NCBI GenBank assembly: GCA_002423555.1
Contig: DIWQ01000036.1
Span: forward strand, 1 to 27,788
DNA length: 27,788 bases
DNA from: Patescibacteria group bacterium UBA6102
Lineage (GTDB): Bacteria > Patescibacteriota > Minisyncoccia > Minisyncoccales > UBA5738
Reading direction: 5' to 3'
Below the pieces are notes generated by a model. That model searched no databases. It was not told the origin of the DNA and saw nothing but the letters and a program-made list of their open reading frames with translations. This document shows positions 15,087 through 22,903 of the stretch, one piece after another. A program made the position numbers and the translations under genes. The stretch's first letter is position 1. Every line of letters starts with the position of its first letter.

Positions 15087-16520
15087 ATGCATAAAATTAA
15101 TTTAAGGTACTTGCGAAAAAAATATCCGGAATTTGTTTATGAAAGCTTTAATTGGAGCGCGAAGAGCGGAGATTTGTCCGCGAATTTTTTGTTTTTGACG
15201 GGCGATCGGGAATTTTGTCCGGAGATTTCCATTTGCGGCATTGATAAAAAACAAATCAAAAAAATCGGGGAAGAAGCAATCTCTAATTTCGTGTTTCACT
15301 TGGGATTGGCCGAAATGCCCAGCTATTGGAAAGCGGTTTGCGCGCCTAAAATTGTCGTCAACGCCGGCTACCTGGACAAAACGCAAATCAAATTTTGGCA
15401 GGACTTATTTAAACGGGGGATGGGGCAATTCTTTTTTGAGAACAAGTTGCCGTTTATCGTTCCCGAATTTGAAATCAATTTCAAAAGGCCGCGAAAATAT
15501 CCTTGTCCGCTTGTGCAAAAATTTTCTTCCCGCATTTTGGCGCCGATGGGCGGCGGCAAGGATTCGCTGGTGACAGCTGAATTGTTGCGAAAAGCGCGGC
15601 AAAAAACGATGCTGTTCGCGCTTAATCCCAATGAATCGTTGGCGCGGGTCTGCGCGGCCGCCGGCGGTCCGTGCGCAACGGTTTTCCGGCAGATTGACCC
15701 GCGTCTCGCGGTGATGAAAAAGGAAGGATTTTTAAACGGACACACGCCGTTCTCCTCGTTGTTGTCGTTTTATTCCGTTGCCATTGCCGCGCTTTTTGAT
15801 TGCGGCCGTATTGCCATTTCCCAAGAGAGAAGTTCCAACGAGGGCAACGTCAAATATTTAAAAAAAGAGATAAACCATCAATATTCCAAGTCGTTTGATT
15901 TTGAAAAGAAATTCCAGGCATATTCAAAAAAATATCTGGCGGAAAACGTTGATTATTTTTCAATCCTGCGGCCGCTTTATGAATTGCAAATCGCGATGCT
16001 GTTTTCGCGATATCCCGAATATTTTCCAAAATTTATCAGTTGCAACAAGCCGTTTACGACAAAAAACCGGCAGAATAAAAATATCGGCTGGTGCGGCGAA
16101 TGTCCCAAATGTTTGTCGGTGTTTGTTATGCTTTATCCCTTTGTCGCCGAAAAACAAGCAATAAAAATTTTCAGCAAAAACTTTTTTGAAAACAAAAAAC
16201 TTTTGCCGTTGATGGCGCAGTTGTTGGGAGAAGGGGAGGCGAAGCCGTTTGAGTGCGTGGGCACGTTTGCCGAAACCCGCGCGGCGTTTTATTTGTCGCT
16301 GGTTGCCGCAAAAAAGGAAGGTCGGGACTTACCTGCTTTGTTGCAAGTATTTGAAAAAAAGTTTTTGCCGAAGTATGGCGATATGAAATCAAAAAGCGGC
16401 AAGCTTTTGTTATTGTGGAATAAAAATCATTGTTTGTCCGAAAAATTTGAAGCTACGCTTCGCGCCGGCCTTGACGATTTTTGTCGGCATTTCCTGCCGG
16501 ATGTGGATAACTCGGTTTGA
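15087..16520 (+). CDS. murL: Probable UDP-MurNAc-L-Ala-L-Glu epimerase (MurL family)
   Basis: MurL, described in Xanthomonas, uses ATP to epimerise the terminal L-Glu of UDP-MurNAc-L-Ala-L-Glu to D-Glu after MurD2 has added L-Glu. The protein has a PP-loop-like nucleotide motif APMGGGKDSLVTAELL (GGGKDS at 155-160), a central block ERSSNEGNVKY followed by INHQYSKSFDFE (247-273), and a cysteine cluster WCGECPKC (335-342) that may bind metal. These fit my memory of the MurL family, and the 477-residue length is consistent. No membrane segment. Its position between mraY and a MurD ligase with a GTKGKST loop strongly supports the call. An unrelated PP-loop enzyme is the alternative. Confidence 0.82.
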   Translation: MHKINLRYLRKKYPEFVYESFNWSAKSGDLSANFLFLTGDREFCPEISICGIDKKQIKKIGEEAISNFVFHLGLAEMPSYWKAVCAPKIVVNAGYLDKTQIKFWQDLFKRGMGQFFFENKLPFIVPEFEINFKRPRKYPCPLVQKFSSRILAPMGGGKDSLVTAELLRKARQKTMLFALNPNESLARVCAAAGGPCATVFRQIDPRLAVMKKEGFLNGHTPFSSLLSFYSVAIAALFDCGRIAISQERSSNEGNVKYLKKEINHQYSKSFDFEKKFQAYSKKYLAENVDYFSILRPLYELQIAMLFSRYPEYFPKFISCNKPFTTKNRQNKNIGWCGECPKCLSVFVMLYPFVAEKQAIKIFSKNFFENKKLLPLMAQLLGEGEAKPFECVGTFAETRAAFYLSLVAAKKEGRDLPALLQVFEKKFLPKYGDMKSKSGKLLLLWNKNHCLSEKFEATLRAGLDDFCRHFLPDVDNSV

Positions 16521-16681
16521 CATATTTTGAGGAAATCATAAAATGATATTGTTGATGCGGGGGAATATGGGGAACTGAAAGGAAAGTACATTAAAAACGG
16601 AAGATTTCGAAAATGATTTTTTTCAAAAGAGCGGATTTTTTGAAAGAAACAAAATTATTTTCGGAATAGTCTCTTTTATGG
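16521..16681 (+). other. Intergenic stretch after murL
   Basis: No gene is visible. It holds an A/T hairpin TTTCAAAA / TTTTGAAA (16621-16628 with 16638-16645, 9-nt loop) and a wider pair AAAAGAG / CTCTTTT (16625-16631 with 16671-16677), which are alternatives to each other. These may form the 5' part of the structured RNA that follows. Confidence 0.5.
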
Positions 16682-16796
16682 GGGGCGGCGATCCCGCCCT
16701 ATCAAGCAAGGAGAGCTCTGAGAAGCGTTTTCGCCAAGCGTTCCGAACCGGTCTTCGGGATGATTGAGGGAAACGCTTCCACCTCTCCTTTTTTTT
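16682..16796 (+). ncRNA. Structured RNA ending in an intrinsic terminator, upstream of murD2
   Basis: Three nested or adjacent helices can be drawn. Hairpin 1: GGGCGG / CCGCCC (16683-16688 with 16694-16699, loop CGATC). A long outer helix AAGGAGAG / CTCTCCTT (16708-16715 with 16783-16790) encloses a perfect 9-bp helix GAAGCGTTT / AAACGCTTC (16722-16730 with 16771-16779), which encloses a 7-pair hairpin TTCCGAA / TTCGGGA (16741-16747 with 16754-16760). A run of eight T ends it at 16796. I match it to no known family (not SRP, tmRNA, RNase P or a riboswitch that I recognise). It could be the murL terminator, a small RNA, or an attenuator acting on murD2. Confidence 0.6.
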
Positions 16797-16797
16797 G

Positions 16798-16827
16798 TTG
16801 GTATTCGGCCTATTTTTATGATAAAAT
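16798..16827 (+). promoter_or_regulatory. Promoter of murD2, probably leaderless
   Basis: TTGGTA (16798-16803), an 18-nt spacer and TAAAAT (16822-16827) follow directly on the T-run of the structured RNA. The predicted start near 16834 is 2 nt from the ATG at 16836. Confidence 0.5.
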
Positions 16828-16835
16828 ATTACGGT

Positions 16836-18200
16836 ATGAAGAATTATTCCGGTAAAAAAATATTGATTCTGGGGCTGGCGCGGGAAGGGACCGATAGTTT
16901 GCGCTATTTTTTGGAAAAATATCCCGCTGTTCAAATTGCCGCCGCGGATCGGGCCGAGATTGAAAAGTTGGGACCGGCGGCCGGCGGTTTGCTGGCGGAA
17001 AATCCGCAGGTGCGTTTTTGGGGCGGTAACGGCTATTTGGAAGCGCTGGATAATTACGATCTGGTCGTTAAATCTCCGGGAATTCCCATTCATTTGCCGC
17101 CGGTGGAAACGGCCTTCAAGAGGGGCGCCATCACTTCCCAAACGGAAATATTTTTTAAAGAGTGCCCGGGAATGATTATCGGCATCACCGGCACCAAGGG
17201 AAAAAGCACCACTGCTTCCATTATTTACGAAATCATCAAAAGATCGGGTAAAAAAACATTCCTGCTGGGGAATATCGGTGAACCGACGCTGTCTTATTTA
17301 CCGCGGGCGGATAAAAACACGTTTTTTGTTTGCGAGCTTTCGGCGCATCAATTATATAACTTAAAGCAAAGCCCTCATATTGCCATAACAACGAATATAT
17401 ATCCGGAACATTTGGATTATTATAAAAACTATAACGAATATATTCTTTCAAAAATGAATATATGTTTGCATCAAACGGAAAACGATTATTTTATCTATAA
17501 TGGCCGGATTAAGGAAATTATCCCGTGGTTGAAGAAAACCAAAGCACAAAAAATTGATTTTACTGCCGATAACTGGCAATTTACGGGCAAAACCGCGTTG
17601 GTGGGAAAATTTAATATGGAAAACGCGAAAATCGGCGCGATTGTCGGGCGGTTATTGGGAATTGCCGATAATGTTATTAACGCGGCGATTGCCGATTTTA
17701 AACCTCTGCCGAATCGCTTGGAACTTATTGGCAACTTCGGCGGCATTGATTGTTATAATGACTCGTTATCAACGATTCAGGAAAGTGCGGTGGCGGCCAT
17801 TGAGGCGCTGGGGCCGCGGGTGCAGACGCTGATCGCGGGCGGATTTGATCGGAATCAACCGTTTGATAAATTGGCGCGATCAGTTTTAAGCAGTAATATT
17901 CGCAATCTTGTTATGCTTCCGGCTACGGGGATAAAAATTTGGCGCGAGATTAAAAAACAAGCTGAATCGTCAGGGCAAACCGATCGTTTTCGCGAGTTGT
18001 CATATTGTCCGGCGGCTGATATGCGGGAAGCGGTTGATTCGGTTTTTGCAAAAACAAAAAAGGGGAAAATATGTTTACTTTCCGCCGCCGCCGCGAGCTT
18101 CGGCGGTTTTGCGGATTATGCCGATCGCGGGCGGCAATTCAAAGAATGTCTGGTTGATGGCGGGCGTTTGTTTGCGGCAAAAGATAACCAAAAAAAATAA
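16836..18200 (+). CDS. murD2: UDP-MurNAc-L-Ala--glutamate ligase, MurD2 type (L-Glu)
   Basis: A Mur ligase of MurD type: N-terminal fold KKILILGLAREG, ATP loop GITGTKGKSTTAS (GTKGKST at 119-125; ordinary MurD has GTNGKTT), central-domain TTNIYPEHLDYY (185-196) and C-terminal DCYNDSLSTIQESA. The C-terminal D-Glu-binding loop of ordinary MurD (E. coli SPACASLDQF) reads SAAAASFGGFADYADRG here, so the amino-acid pocket differs. Next to murL this fits MurD2, which adds L-Glu instead of D-Glu. A start 18 nt upstream (16818) is in frame, but the promoter covers it and 16836 gives the normal family N-terminus; the product is then 454 residues. It ends 4 nt before ftsW. MurD identity is firm, L-Glu specificity is inferred. 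Confidence 0.85.
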   Translation: MKNYSGKKILILGLAREGTDSLRYFLEKYPAVQIAAADRAEIEKLGPAAGGLLAENPQVRFWGGNGYLEALDNYDLVVKSPGIPIHLPPVETAFKRGAITSQTEIFFKECPGMIIGITGTKGKSTTASIIYEIIKRSGKKTFLLGNIGEPTLSYLPRADKNTFFVCELSAHQLYNLKQSPHIAITTNIYPEHLDYYKNYNEYILSKMNICLHQTENDYFIYNGRIKEIIPWLKKTKAQKIDFTADNWQFTGKTALVGKFNMENAKIGAIVGRLLGIADNVINAAIADFKPLPNRLELIGNFGGIDCYNDSLSTIQESAVAAIEALGPRVQTLIAGGFDRNQPFDKLARSVLSSNIRNLVMLPATGIKIWREIKKQAESSGQTDRFRELSYCPAADMREAVDSVFAKTKKGKICLLSAAAASFGGFADYADRGRQFKECLVDGGRLFAAKDNQKK

Positions 18201-18204
18201 AAAA

Positions 18205-19344
18205 ATGGCGCCTCAAGAACAAGCGCAAAAACCGGATTTTATTTTGTTGGCCGCCGTTGCCGCCGCGTTGCTTTTGGGGGTAATGATACTTTCCAGCGCC
18301 TCGGCGACGATGGCTCAAGTGAAATATGGCGACAGCTATTATTTGATCCGCCACCAATTGATATTCGGTGTTTTGCCCGGATTGTTGGCGGGAGTTTTGG
18401 CTTATAAAATTCCGCTGTCATGGATGCGGAAACTGGCGCCGCCCTTATTGCTGATTTCTATTGTCTTGTTGTTCTTGATTTTTGTTCCGGGATTCGGGTT
18501 TTCTGCCGGCGGCGCGAAAAGATGGATTCATTTGGGCTTTGCCACCATTCAGCCGGCGGAAATTTTAAAACCGGTCTTTATTTTATATCTTGCCAGCTGG
18601 CTGGCTTCCCGCACCGAGAGGAAGTTGTCGGGGAAGAATTCCGGACAGGAATTTCAAAATACGCTGGCGGCGTTTGTTGTTGTGGTGGGTTTGATCGGAC
18701 TTTTACTTCTAAAACAGCCGGATATGAGCACTTTTGGAGTCGTTGCGCTCACGGCGTGCGTGATGTATTTTTTGGCGGGAACTCCGATTAAACATTCGCT
18801 TTTTATCGTTTTTGCCGGTTTTTTGTCGTTGGTGGTCTTGGTTTGGCTGGCTCCCTATCGGGCGGATCGTTTGACCTCGTGGCTTTCTCCCGAAAGCGAT
18901 CCCTTGGGCAAGGGTTATCAATCCGGACAGGCGCTGATCGTTGTCGGTTCGGGCGGCATTTTCGGTCAGGGATTCGGCGCCTCATCGCAAAAATATACTT
19001 TTTTGCCTGAATTGATCGGAGATTCTATTTTTGCGCCCTACGCGCATGAATTGGGATTTGTCGGCGCCGCCGCTCTTATCGTAATCTTTGCCGTCTTCGC
19101 CTGGCGGGGATTTGCAGTCGTCCGCCGGAGTCGCAATAAATTTGAATCTCTGGCCGCCGCCGGTATTACTTTTTGGATTACCGTTCAGGCGATAATCAAT
19201 ATCGCCGCCGCCGCCAGAATGGTGCCTTTGGGCGGGATTCCCTTACCGTTTATCAGCTACGGCGGGACGGCAATGATCGTGGAATTGGCGGCGGTCGGTT
19301 TGCTACTAAATATTTCCCGTGCCGCGGCGGAGAGAAAGCTTTAA
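18205..19344 (+). CDS. ftsW: Septal peptidoglycan glycosyltransferase, FtsW/SEDS family
   Basis: An integral membrane SEDS protein that polymerises lipid II at the division site. About ten membrane spans are visible. Family landmarks are KQPDMSTF, GYQSGQALIVVGSGGIFGQG, then the loop YTFLPELIGDSIFAPYAHE and the end PLPFISYGGTAMIVELAAVG. The frame is open from 18034, but those residues overlap murD2 in another frame; the ATG at 18205, 4 nt after murD2, gives a 379-residue protein of normal length. RodA is the alternative within the family; neighbours murD2 and murG favour FtsW. Confidence 0.92.
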   Translation: MAPQEQAQKPDFILLAAVAAALLLGVMILSSASATMAQVKYGDSYYLIRHQLIFGVLPGLLAGVLAYKIPLSWMRKLAPPLLLISIVLLFLIFVPGFGFSAGGAKRWIHLGFATIQPAEILKPVFILYLASWLASRTERKLSGKNSGQEFQNTLAAFVVVVGLIGLLLLKQPDMSTFGVVALTACVMYFLAGTPIKHSLFIVFAGFLSLVVLVWLAPYRADRLTSWLSPESDPLGKGYQSGQALIVVGSGGIFGQGFGASSQKYTFLPELIGDSIFAPYAHELGFVGAAALIVIFAVFAWRGFAVVRRSRNKFESLAAAGITFWITVQAIINIAAAARMVPLGGIPLPFISYGGTAMIVELAAVGLLLNISRAAAERKL

Positions 19345-19368
19345 AAATGTCCGGGTTTATTGTAGAAT
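19340..19368 (+). promoter_or_regulatory. Promoter candidate for murG
   Basis: TTTAAA (19340-19345), a 17-nt spacer and TAGAAT (19363-19368). The start near 19375 would give a leader of about 205 nt that contains the whole inverted-repeat element. Confidence 0.45.
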
Positions 19369-19407
19369 GAACCATATTGATATTCGTGAATCGGTCAGAT
19401 AATTTAA

Positions 19408-19569
19408 TAGACCTACTGCTTAAATATTTACTACTGCAATTTCCATATTTCGGCGACGCCGAATTCGTCAATCCTCGGCATATTTAAGCCAATATGCTTT
19501 CTTCATTCCTCATGCGGCTCGCACGAAATCTGAAAATTTCGTCGCGTAAATATTTAAGCAGTAGGTCTA
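19408..19569. repeat. 162-bp inverted-repeat element (MITE-like) between ftsW and murG
   Basis: Perfect 23-bp terminal inverted repeats at 19408-19430 (starting TAGACCTACTGC) and 19547-19569 (ending GCAGTAGGTCTA). The 116-bp interior holds three further perfect 7-bp hairpins: TTCGGCG/CGCCGAA (19449-19463), GCATATT/AATATGC (19478-19497) and ACGAAAT/ATTTCGT (19523-19542). The outer TA at each end fits the TA target duplication made by IS630/Tc1-type transposases, so a non-autonomous MITE is plausible; it has no room for a gene. A structured RNA leader of murG is the alternative. The right end is 11 nt from the murG ATG. Confidence 0.7.
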
Positions 19570-19580
19570 ATTTTGAATCA

Positions 19581-20705
19581 ATGAAAATACTTTTTACCGG
19601 CGGCGGTAGCGGCGGGCATATTTATCCGATTGTGGCGGTGGCGCGCGCTTTGCGTAAAAAATACGGAGATTCCGTTAAGCTCTCATATTTGGGGCCGAAA
19701 GATAATTTTTGCAAAGTTGTTTTGGCCAAAGAACACATTAAGGTGCGCACAATTATGGCGGGGAAAATGAGGCGTTACGCCAATCCGGCCGCGATAGTCC
19801 AGAATGTCATTGACCTTTTAATCAAGATTCCTTTGGGATTTTTGCAGTCTTTATTCTTGCTTCTTTTTATCAATCCCGACGCGGTTTTTTCCAAAGGGGG
19901 ATATGGTTCTTTTCCGGTGGCGTTGGCGGCCTGGATTTTGCGGATCCCCATTTTTTTGCAGGAATCGGACGTAGTTGCCGGGATGGCGGTTAAAAAAACG
20001 GTTCGTTATGCTTCGGTGATATTCACTTCATTCCCGGAAACCGAAGGATTTCTAAATCGCAGAACGGTTCCGCTGGGTAATCCTGTTCGCGCTCAGATAA
20101 TGGATGGCTCCAAAGAGGAAGCGGCAAAAGCGTTGGGGCTGAAAGGCGGCCGGCCGCTGATTTTAATTGTCGGTGGATCTCAAGGCGCGCAAAGAATCAA
20201 CGATAAAATTTTGGATGCCTTGGCGGAGCTTTTGCAATCATATGAAATTATCCATATTGCGGGGCCGCGCAACATTGATCAAGTTTCCAAAGAATCCAAA
20301 ATCATGGCTAAGCCCGAGGCGCTGGAATATTATCATCCGCTGGGATTTGCCGGCGAAAAAGTTATGGCCGATGTTTATGCCGCCGCGGATTTGATTGTGA
20401 GCCGCGCCGGTTCGGGCAGTATTTTTGAAATCGCGGCGATGAAAAAACCCGGGATTTTGATTCCTTTACCCGAAGCCGCCCAAAATCATCAAGTGAAAAA
20501 CGCCTACGCTTATGCCCGGACCGGCGCCGCGTTGGTAATGGAGGAAGGAAATTTCACCCGCCATTTGTTTTTGGAAAAAATCAACGACTTGTTCGCAACG
20601 CCGGAATCCACGGGGGCGATGGCCGAAGCCGCGGCCCAATTCGCCCGTCCGGCGGCGGGAGAGGCAATTGCGGATCATATCGCAAAATATGTTTCTCAAC
20701 GATGA
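19581..20705 (+). CDS. murG: Lipid II synthase: UDP-GlcNAc:lipid I GlcNAc transferase
   Basis: MurG is a GT-B glycosyltransferase on the inner face of the membrane that turns lipid I into lipid II. The N-terminal glycine loop is TGGGSGGHIYP (6-16); SKGGYGSFPVALAA and IFLQESD lie in the acceptor domain; VGGSQGAQRIN opens the donor domain, and SRAGSGSIFEIAAMKKPGIL followed by PLPEAAQNHQ is the UDP-GlcNAc site. The frame continues upstream to 19494, but that part is a translation of the inverted-repeat element, so the ATG at 19581 is chosen (374 residues). The gene is cut off from ftsW by the 236-bp intergenic stretch. Confidence 0.95.
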   Translation: MKILFTGGGSGGHIYPIVAVARALRKKYGDSVKLSYLGPKDNFCKVVLAKEHIKVRTIMAGKMRRYANPAAIVQNVIDLLIKIPLGFLQSLFLLLFINPDAVFSKGGYGSFPVALAAWILRIPIFLQESDVVAGMAVKKTVRYASVIFTSFPETEGFLNRRTVPLGNPVRAQIMDGSKEEAAKALGLKGGRPLILIVGGSQGAQRINDKILDALAELLQSYEIIHIAGPRNIDQVSKESKIMAKPEALEYYHPLGFAGEKVMADVYAAADLIVSRAGSGSIFEIAAMKKPGILIPLPEAAQNHQVKNAYAYARTGAALVMEEGNFTRHLFLEKINDLFATPESTGAMAEAAAQFARPAAGEAIADHIAKYVSQR

Positions 20706-20730
20706 TTAACGCAGTGTCTTTGAAAATGAT

Positions 20731-22299
20731 ATGGACGAAAACAATAAAGAAAATCAGAACAGGACAACGCCGGTGCGCGTGAGGATGCCGCCGTCGCCGA
20801 CGGGTTTTATGCATGTCGGAACTTTGCGGATGGCCCTTTTTAACTATATTTTTGCCAAGCAGAAAGGCGGCAAGATAGTTTTGCGTTTGGAGGACACCGA
20901 TCGCCAGCGTTCAAAAAAAGAATATGCCGATGATATTTTGGACGGATTGAGGTGGCTGGGTTTGAATTGGGATGAGGGTCCGTTTTATCAAACTCAAAGA
21001 GCGGAAATTTACAAGCAATATCTGGAAAAATTGGTTGACCGGGGCAAAGCGTACCACTGTTTTTGTTCGTCCGAGGAATTGGAAGCACACCGCCAATATC
21101 AAATGTCGCGCGGCGAAGCGCCGATCTATTCGGGAAAATGCGCCGCAATTTCGCCTGAAGAAGCCCGGGAATTGATTTCTTGCGGAAGGAAATCGGTGAT
21201 TCGTTTCCGTGCCGAAAGCAAGAAAATAAAATTCAACGATTTGGTGCGCGGGGAAATAGAATTTGACGGATCTTTGATTGGCGATTTTGTGATCGCCAAG
21301 GATTTTGAGAACGCACTTTATAATTTCACCGTGGTGGTTGACGATTTTGAAATGGGAATCACTCACGTGATTCGCGGCGAAGATCATATTTCCAACACTC
21401 CCAAGCAGATTCTCATCCAAGAGGCGCTGGGGTTGTCTCGACCGGAATACGCGCATTTGCCGATAATTATGGGTGCCGATCGGAGCAAGCTTTCCAAGCG
21501 CCATGGCGCGGTTGGCGTTACCGAATACCGCCGGCAAGGGTATCTTCCCGAAGCGTTGATTAATTTTACGGCGTTTTTGGGCTGGAATCCGGGGACGGAA
21601 AAGGAAATTTATTTGATGCCGGAATTAATCCGCGATTTTTCTTTTGACAAAGTACAGAAAGGGGGAGCGGTGTTCAATTCGGCGCGGTTGGATTATTTGA
21701 ATTCCTGTTATATCAAAAACTGCGCTCCGGGCGATCTGGCCAAGCTCTGTCTGCCATATTTTGTTTCCGCCGGTTATTTGAGCGAGGAAAAATCCGGCGG
21801 CCAAACCGTATACAAAAATCCGCGGACGGGGGAGAGGGTTGAGCTTGAATTTATTGAGAAGATCGTTTCCTACCAGCAATCCCGCCTGAAAAAATTATCC
21901 GAGATTGCCGAAGCATCGGGATATTTCTTTCTCTCCGAATTATCCTACGAAAAAGAACTTCTAAAATGGAAAGACGCTTCTTTTGCGGAGACCAAGCTTG
22001 CTCTTGACAAAATAAAAAATATATTTGCAAATATAGAAGCGGGGGATTGGAAGCGGCAAAACCTGGAGGAGGCCGTTTTGCCGCAAATTGCCGGTTTTAA
22101 TTTATCCGTCGGAAAACCGGAAAAAGACCGCGGTTATTTGCTATGGCCTCTGCGCGTGGCGCTTTGCGGGCAAAAAATGTCAATCGGACCGTTTGAGATG
22201 GCGGATGTTCTGGGCAAGGAAAAAACCGCAAAAAGGATTGACGCCGCCGTTGAAATGTTAAATGGTTCAATATGTGCGCCGAATTTATTCAATCGATAA
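20731..22299 (+). CDS. gltX: Glutamate--tRNA ligase
   Basis: A class I synthetase charging tRNA-Glu, and possibly tRNA-Gln in genomes with the GatCAB route (not in this window). RVRMPPSPTGFMHVGTLRMA carries the HIGH-equivalent HVGT (28-31); the KMSKS loop is DRSKLSKRHG (KLSKR 253-257). YHCFCSSEEL marks the inserted acceptor-binding domain, and VVVDDFEMGITHVIRGEDH the catalytic core. The C-terminal ~200 residues are the helical anticodon-binding part. The 522-residue length is a little above the usual ~470-500. It begins 25 nt after murG; the stop overlaps the next ATG by one base (TAATG). Confidence 0.95.
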   Translation: MDENNKENQNRTTPVRVRMPPSPTGFMHVGTLRMALFNYIFAKQKGGKIVLRLEDTDRQRSKKEYADDILDGLRWLGLNWDEGPFYQTQRAEIYKQYLEKLVDRGKAYHCFCSSEELEAHRQYQMSRGEAPIYSGKCAAISPEEARELISCGRKSVIRFRAESKKIKFNDLVRGEIEFDGSLIGDFVIAKDFENALYNFTVVVDDFEMGITHVIRGEDHISNTPKQILIQEALGLSRPEYAHLPIIMGADRSKLSKRHGAVGVTEYRRQGYLPEALINFTAFLGWNPGTEKEIYLMPELIRDFSFDKVQKGGAVFNSARLDYLNSCYIKNCAPGDLAKLCLPYFVSAGYLSEEKSGGQTVYKNPRTGERVELEFIEKIVSYQQSRLKKLSEIAEASGYFFLSELSYEKELLKWKDASFAETKLALDKIKNIFANIEAGDWKRQNLEEAVLPQIAGFNLSVGKPEKDRGYLLWPLRVALCGQKMSIGPFEMADVLGKEKTAKRIDAAVEMLNGSICAPNLFNR

Positions 22300-22574
22300 T
22301 GTTGGGAATTGTCAAATTGCTTTTTTTGGCGGCATTGGTGATTCTGGGCATTGTTTTGTTGCCGCAGGGCTGGGTGGACGAGGCAAAGGACGCATTTGCC
22401 GGCGCAAGGAGCTATCTGTCCCAAACAATCAAGGAAAGATCGCCGGAAGTCAAAGAAAATATCGCTTCGCAGGCGGAAGAAACAAAAAAGGAAGCGCAAA
22501 TCATTTACGAGGGATTCAAGGGGGAAAAGTGGCCGCAGATCAAGGACTGGCTTGTTAAAAAATTTATTTATTAG
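22299..22574 (+). CDS. Small membrane-anchored helical protein, 91 aa
   Basis: Residues ~1-24 (MLGIVKLLFLAALVILGIVL) form a membrane helix; the rest is a charged amphipathic helix (EVKENIASQAEETKKEAQII), resembling YtxH-like or apolipoprotein-like stress proteins in general appearance only. The ATG at 22299 overlaps the gltX stop by one base, which implies translational coupling; an in-frame ATG at 22272 inside gltX is less likely. The family is not recognised and the function is unknown. Confidence 0.65.
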   Translation: MLGIVKLLFLAALVILGIVLLPQGWVDEAKDAFAGARSYLSQTIKERSPEVKENIASQAEETKKEAQIIYEGFKGEKWPQIKDWLVKKFIY

Positions 22575-22645
22575 TTTGTGCCGTTGCGGGGGAATCGTCT
22601 TCGGTATTTTTTGAGATGAGCTATTCGCTCGTCGTCAATATATTA

Positions 22646-22675
22646 AATGTCGCACAATCAAGGTTAATGGACATT
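22646..22675. other. dif-like Xer site candidate
   Basis: AATGTCGCACAA, a 6-nt centre TCAAGG, and TTAATGGACATT: the two 12-nt arms match as inverted repeats at 8 of 12 positions, with identical AATGTC/GACATT outer ends and AA/TT flanking the centre as in bacterial dif sites (11+6+11). It lies 228 nt before the Xer-type gene. Similarity to E. coli dif is limited to CGCA-AA and the inner TTA. Confidence 0.35.
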
Positions 22676-22869
22676 AACACCGGAATTTTGGCCGATTGGC
22701 GGTATTCGGGCGAATTTGGCGATTTTTGAGAGTTGTTTGCCGCCTTTCTTCCGTGGATTGCCGGAAGCCGTCCCTGCCGGAAAGTTTGTTGTTTTTTAAA
22801 GATTTTTCAATTTCATTTTATTTTTAACATAATTTTATTTTTTTATTTTTCTTTTTTGTTCCATTCAAT

Positions 22870-22875
22870 TATAAT
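22870..22875 (+). promoter_or_regulatory. -10 box of the recombinase gene
   Basis: A consensus TATAAT 28 nt before the ATG, preceded by a T-rich tract with only a weak -35 (TTTTCT at 22847-22852). The predicted leader is about 22 nt. Confidence 0.5.
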
Positions 22876-22903
22876 TAGCGTTCCCCGTTTAATTCCAAAA
22901 CCA

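Larger units (their letters stand above)
22575..22903. other. Intergenic region upstream of the recombinase
   Basis: No gene is supported; the frame open from 22733 is a translation of T-rich promoter sequence. It holds a 7-pair hairpin GATGAGC / GCTCGTC (22615-22621 with 22627-22633, one T-G pair), the dif-like stretch at 22646-22675, an overlapping palindrome GTTAATG-GA-CATTAAC (22663-22678), and a long T-rich tract (about 22790-22860) ending in a TATAAT box. Confidence 0.6.

Noticed and set aside
16540..16600. RNase P RNA or similar large RNA suggested by AGGAAAGTACA
   Set aside because: The surrounding bases lack the conserved RNase P core and there is not enough length before murD2.
18034..18204. 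N-terminal extension of ftsW
   Set aside because: It overlaps the conserved end of murD2 in another frame and is not membrane-like; the ATG at 18205 fits family length and spacing.
19494..19580. N-terminal extension of murG
   Set aside because: These codons fall within the inverted-repeat element and its edge; the conserved MurG start MKILFTGGGSGG begins at 19581.
22733..22903. N-terminal extension of the recombinase by 57 codons
   Set aside because: The extension translates the T-rich promoter region with its TATAAT box and gives an unnatural Phe/Ile-rich stretch; the ATG at 22904 gives the normal Xer N-terminus.
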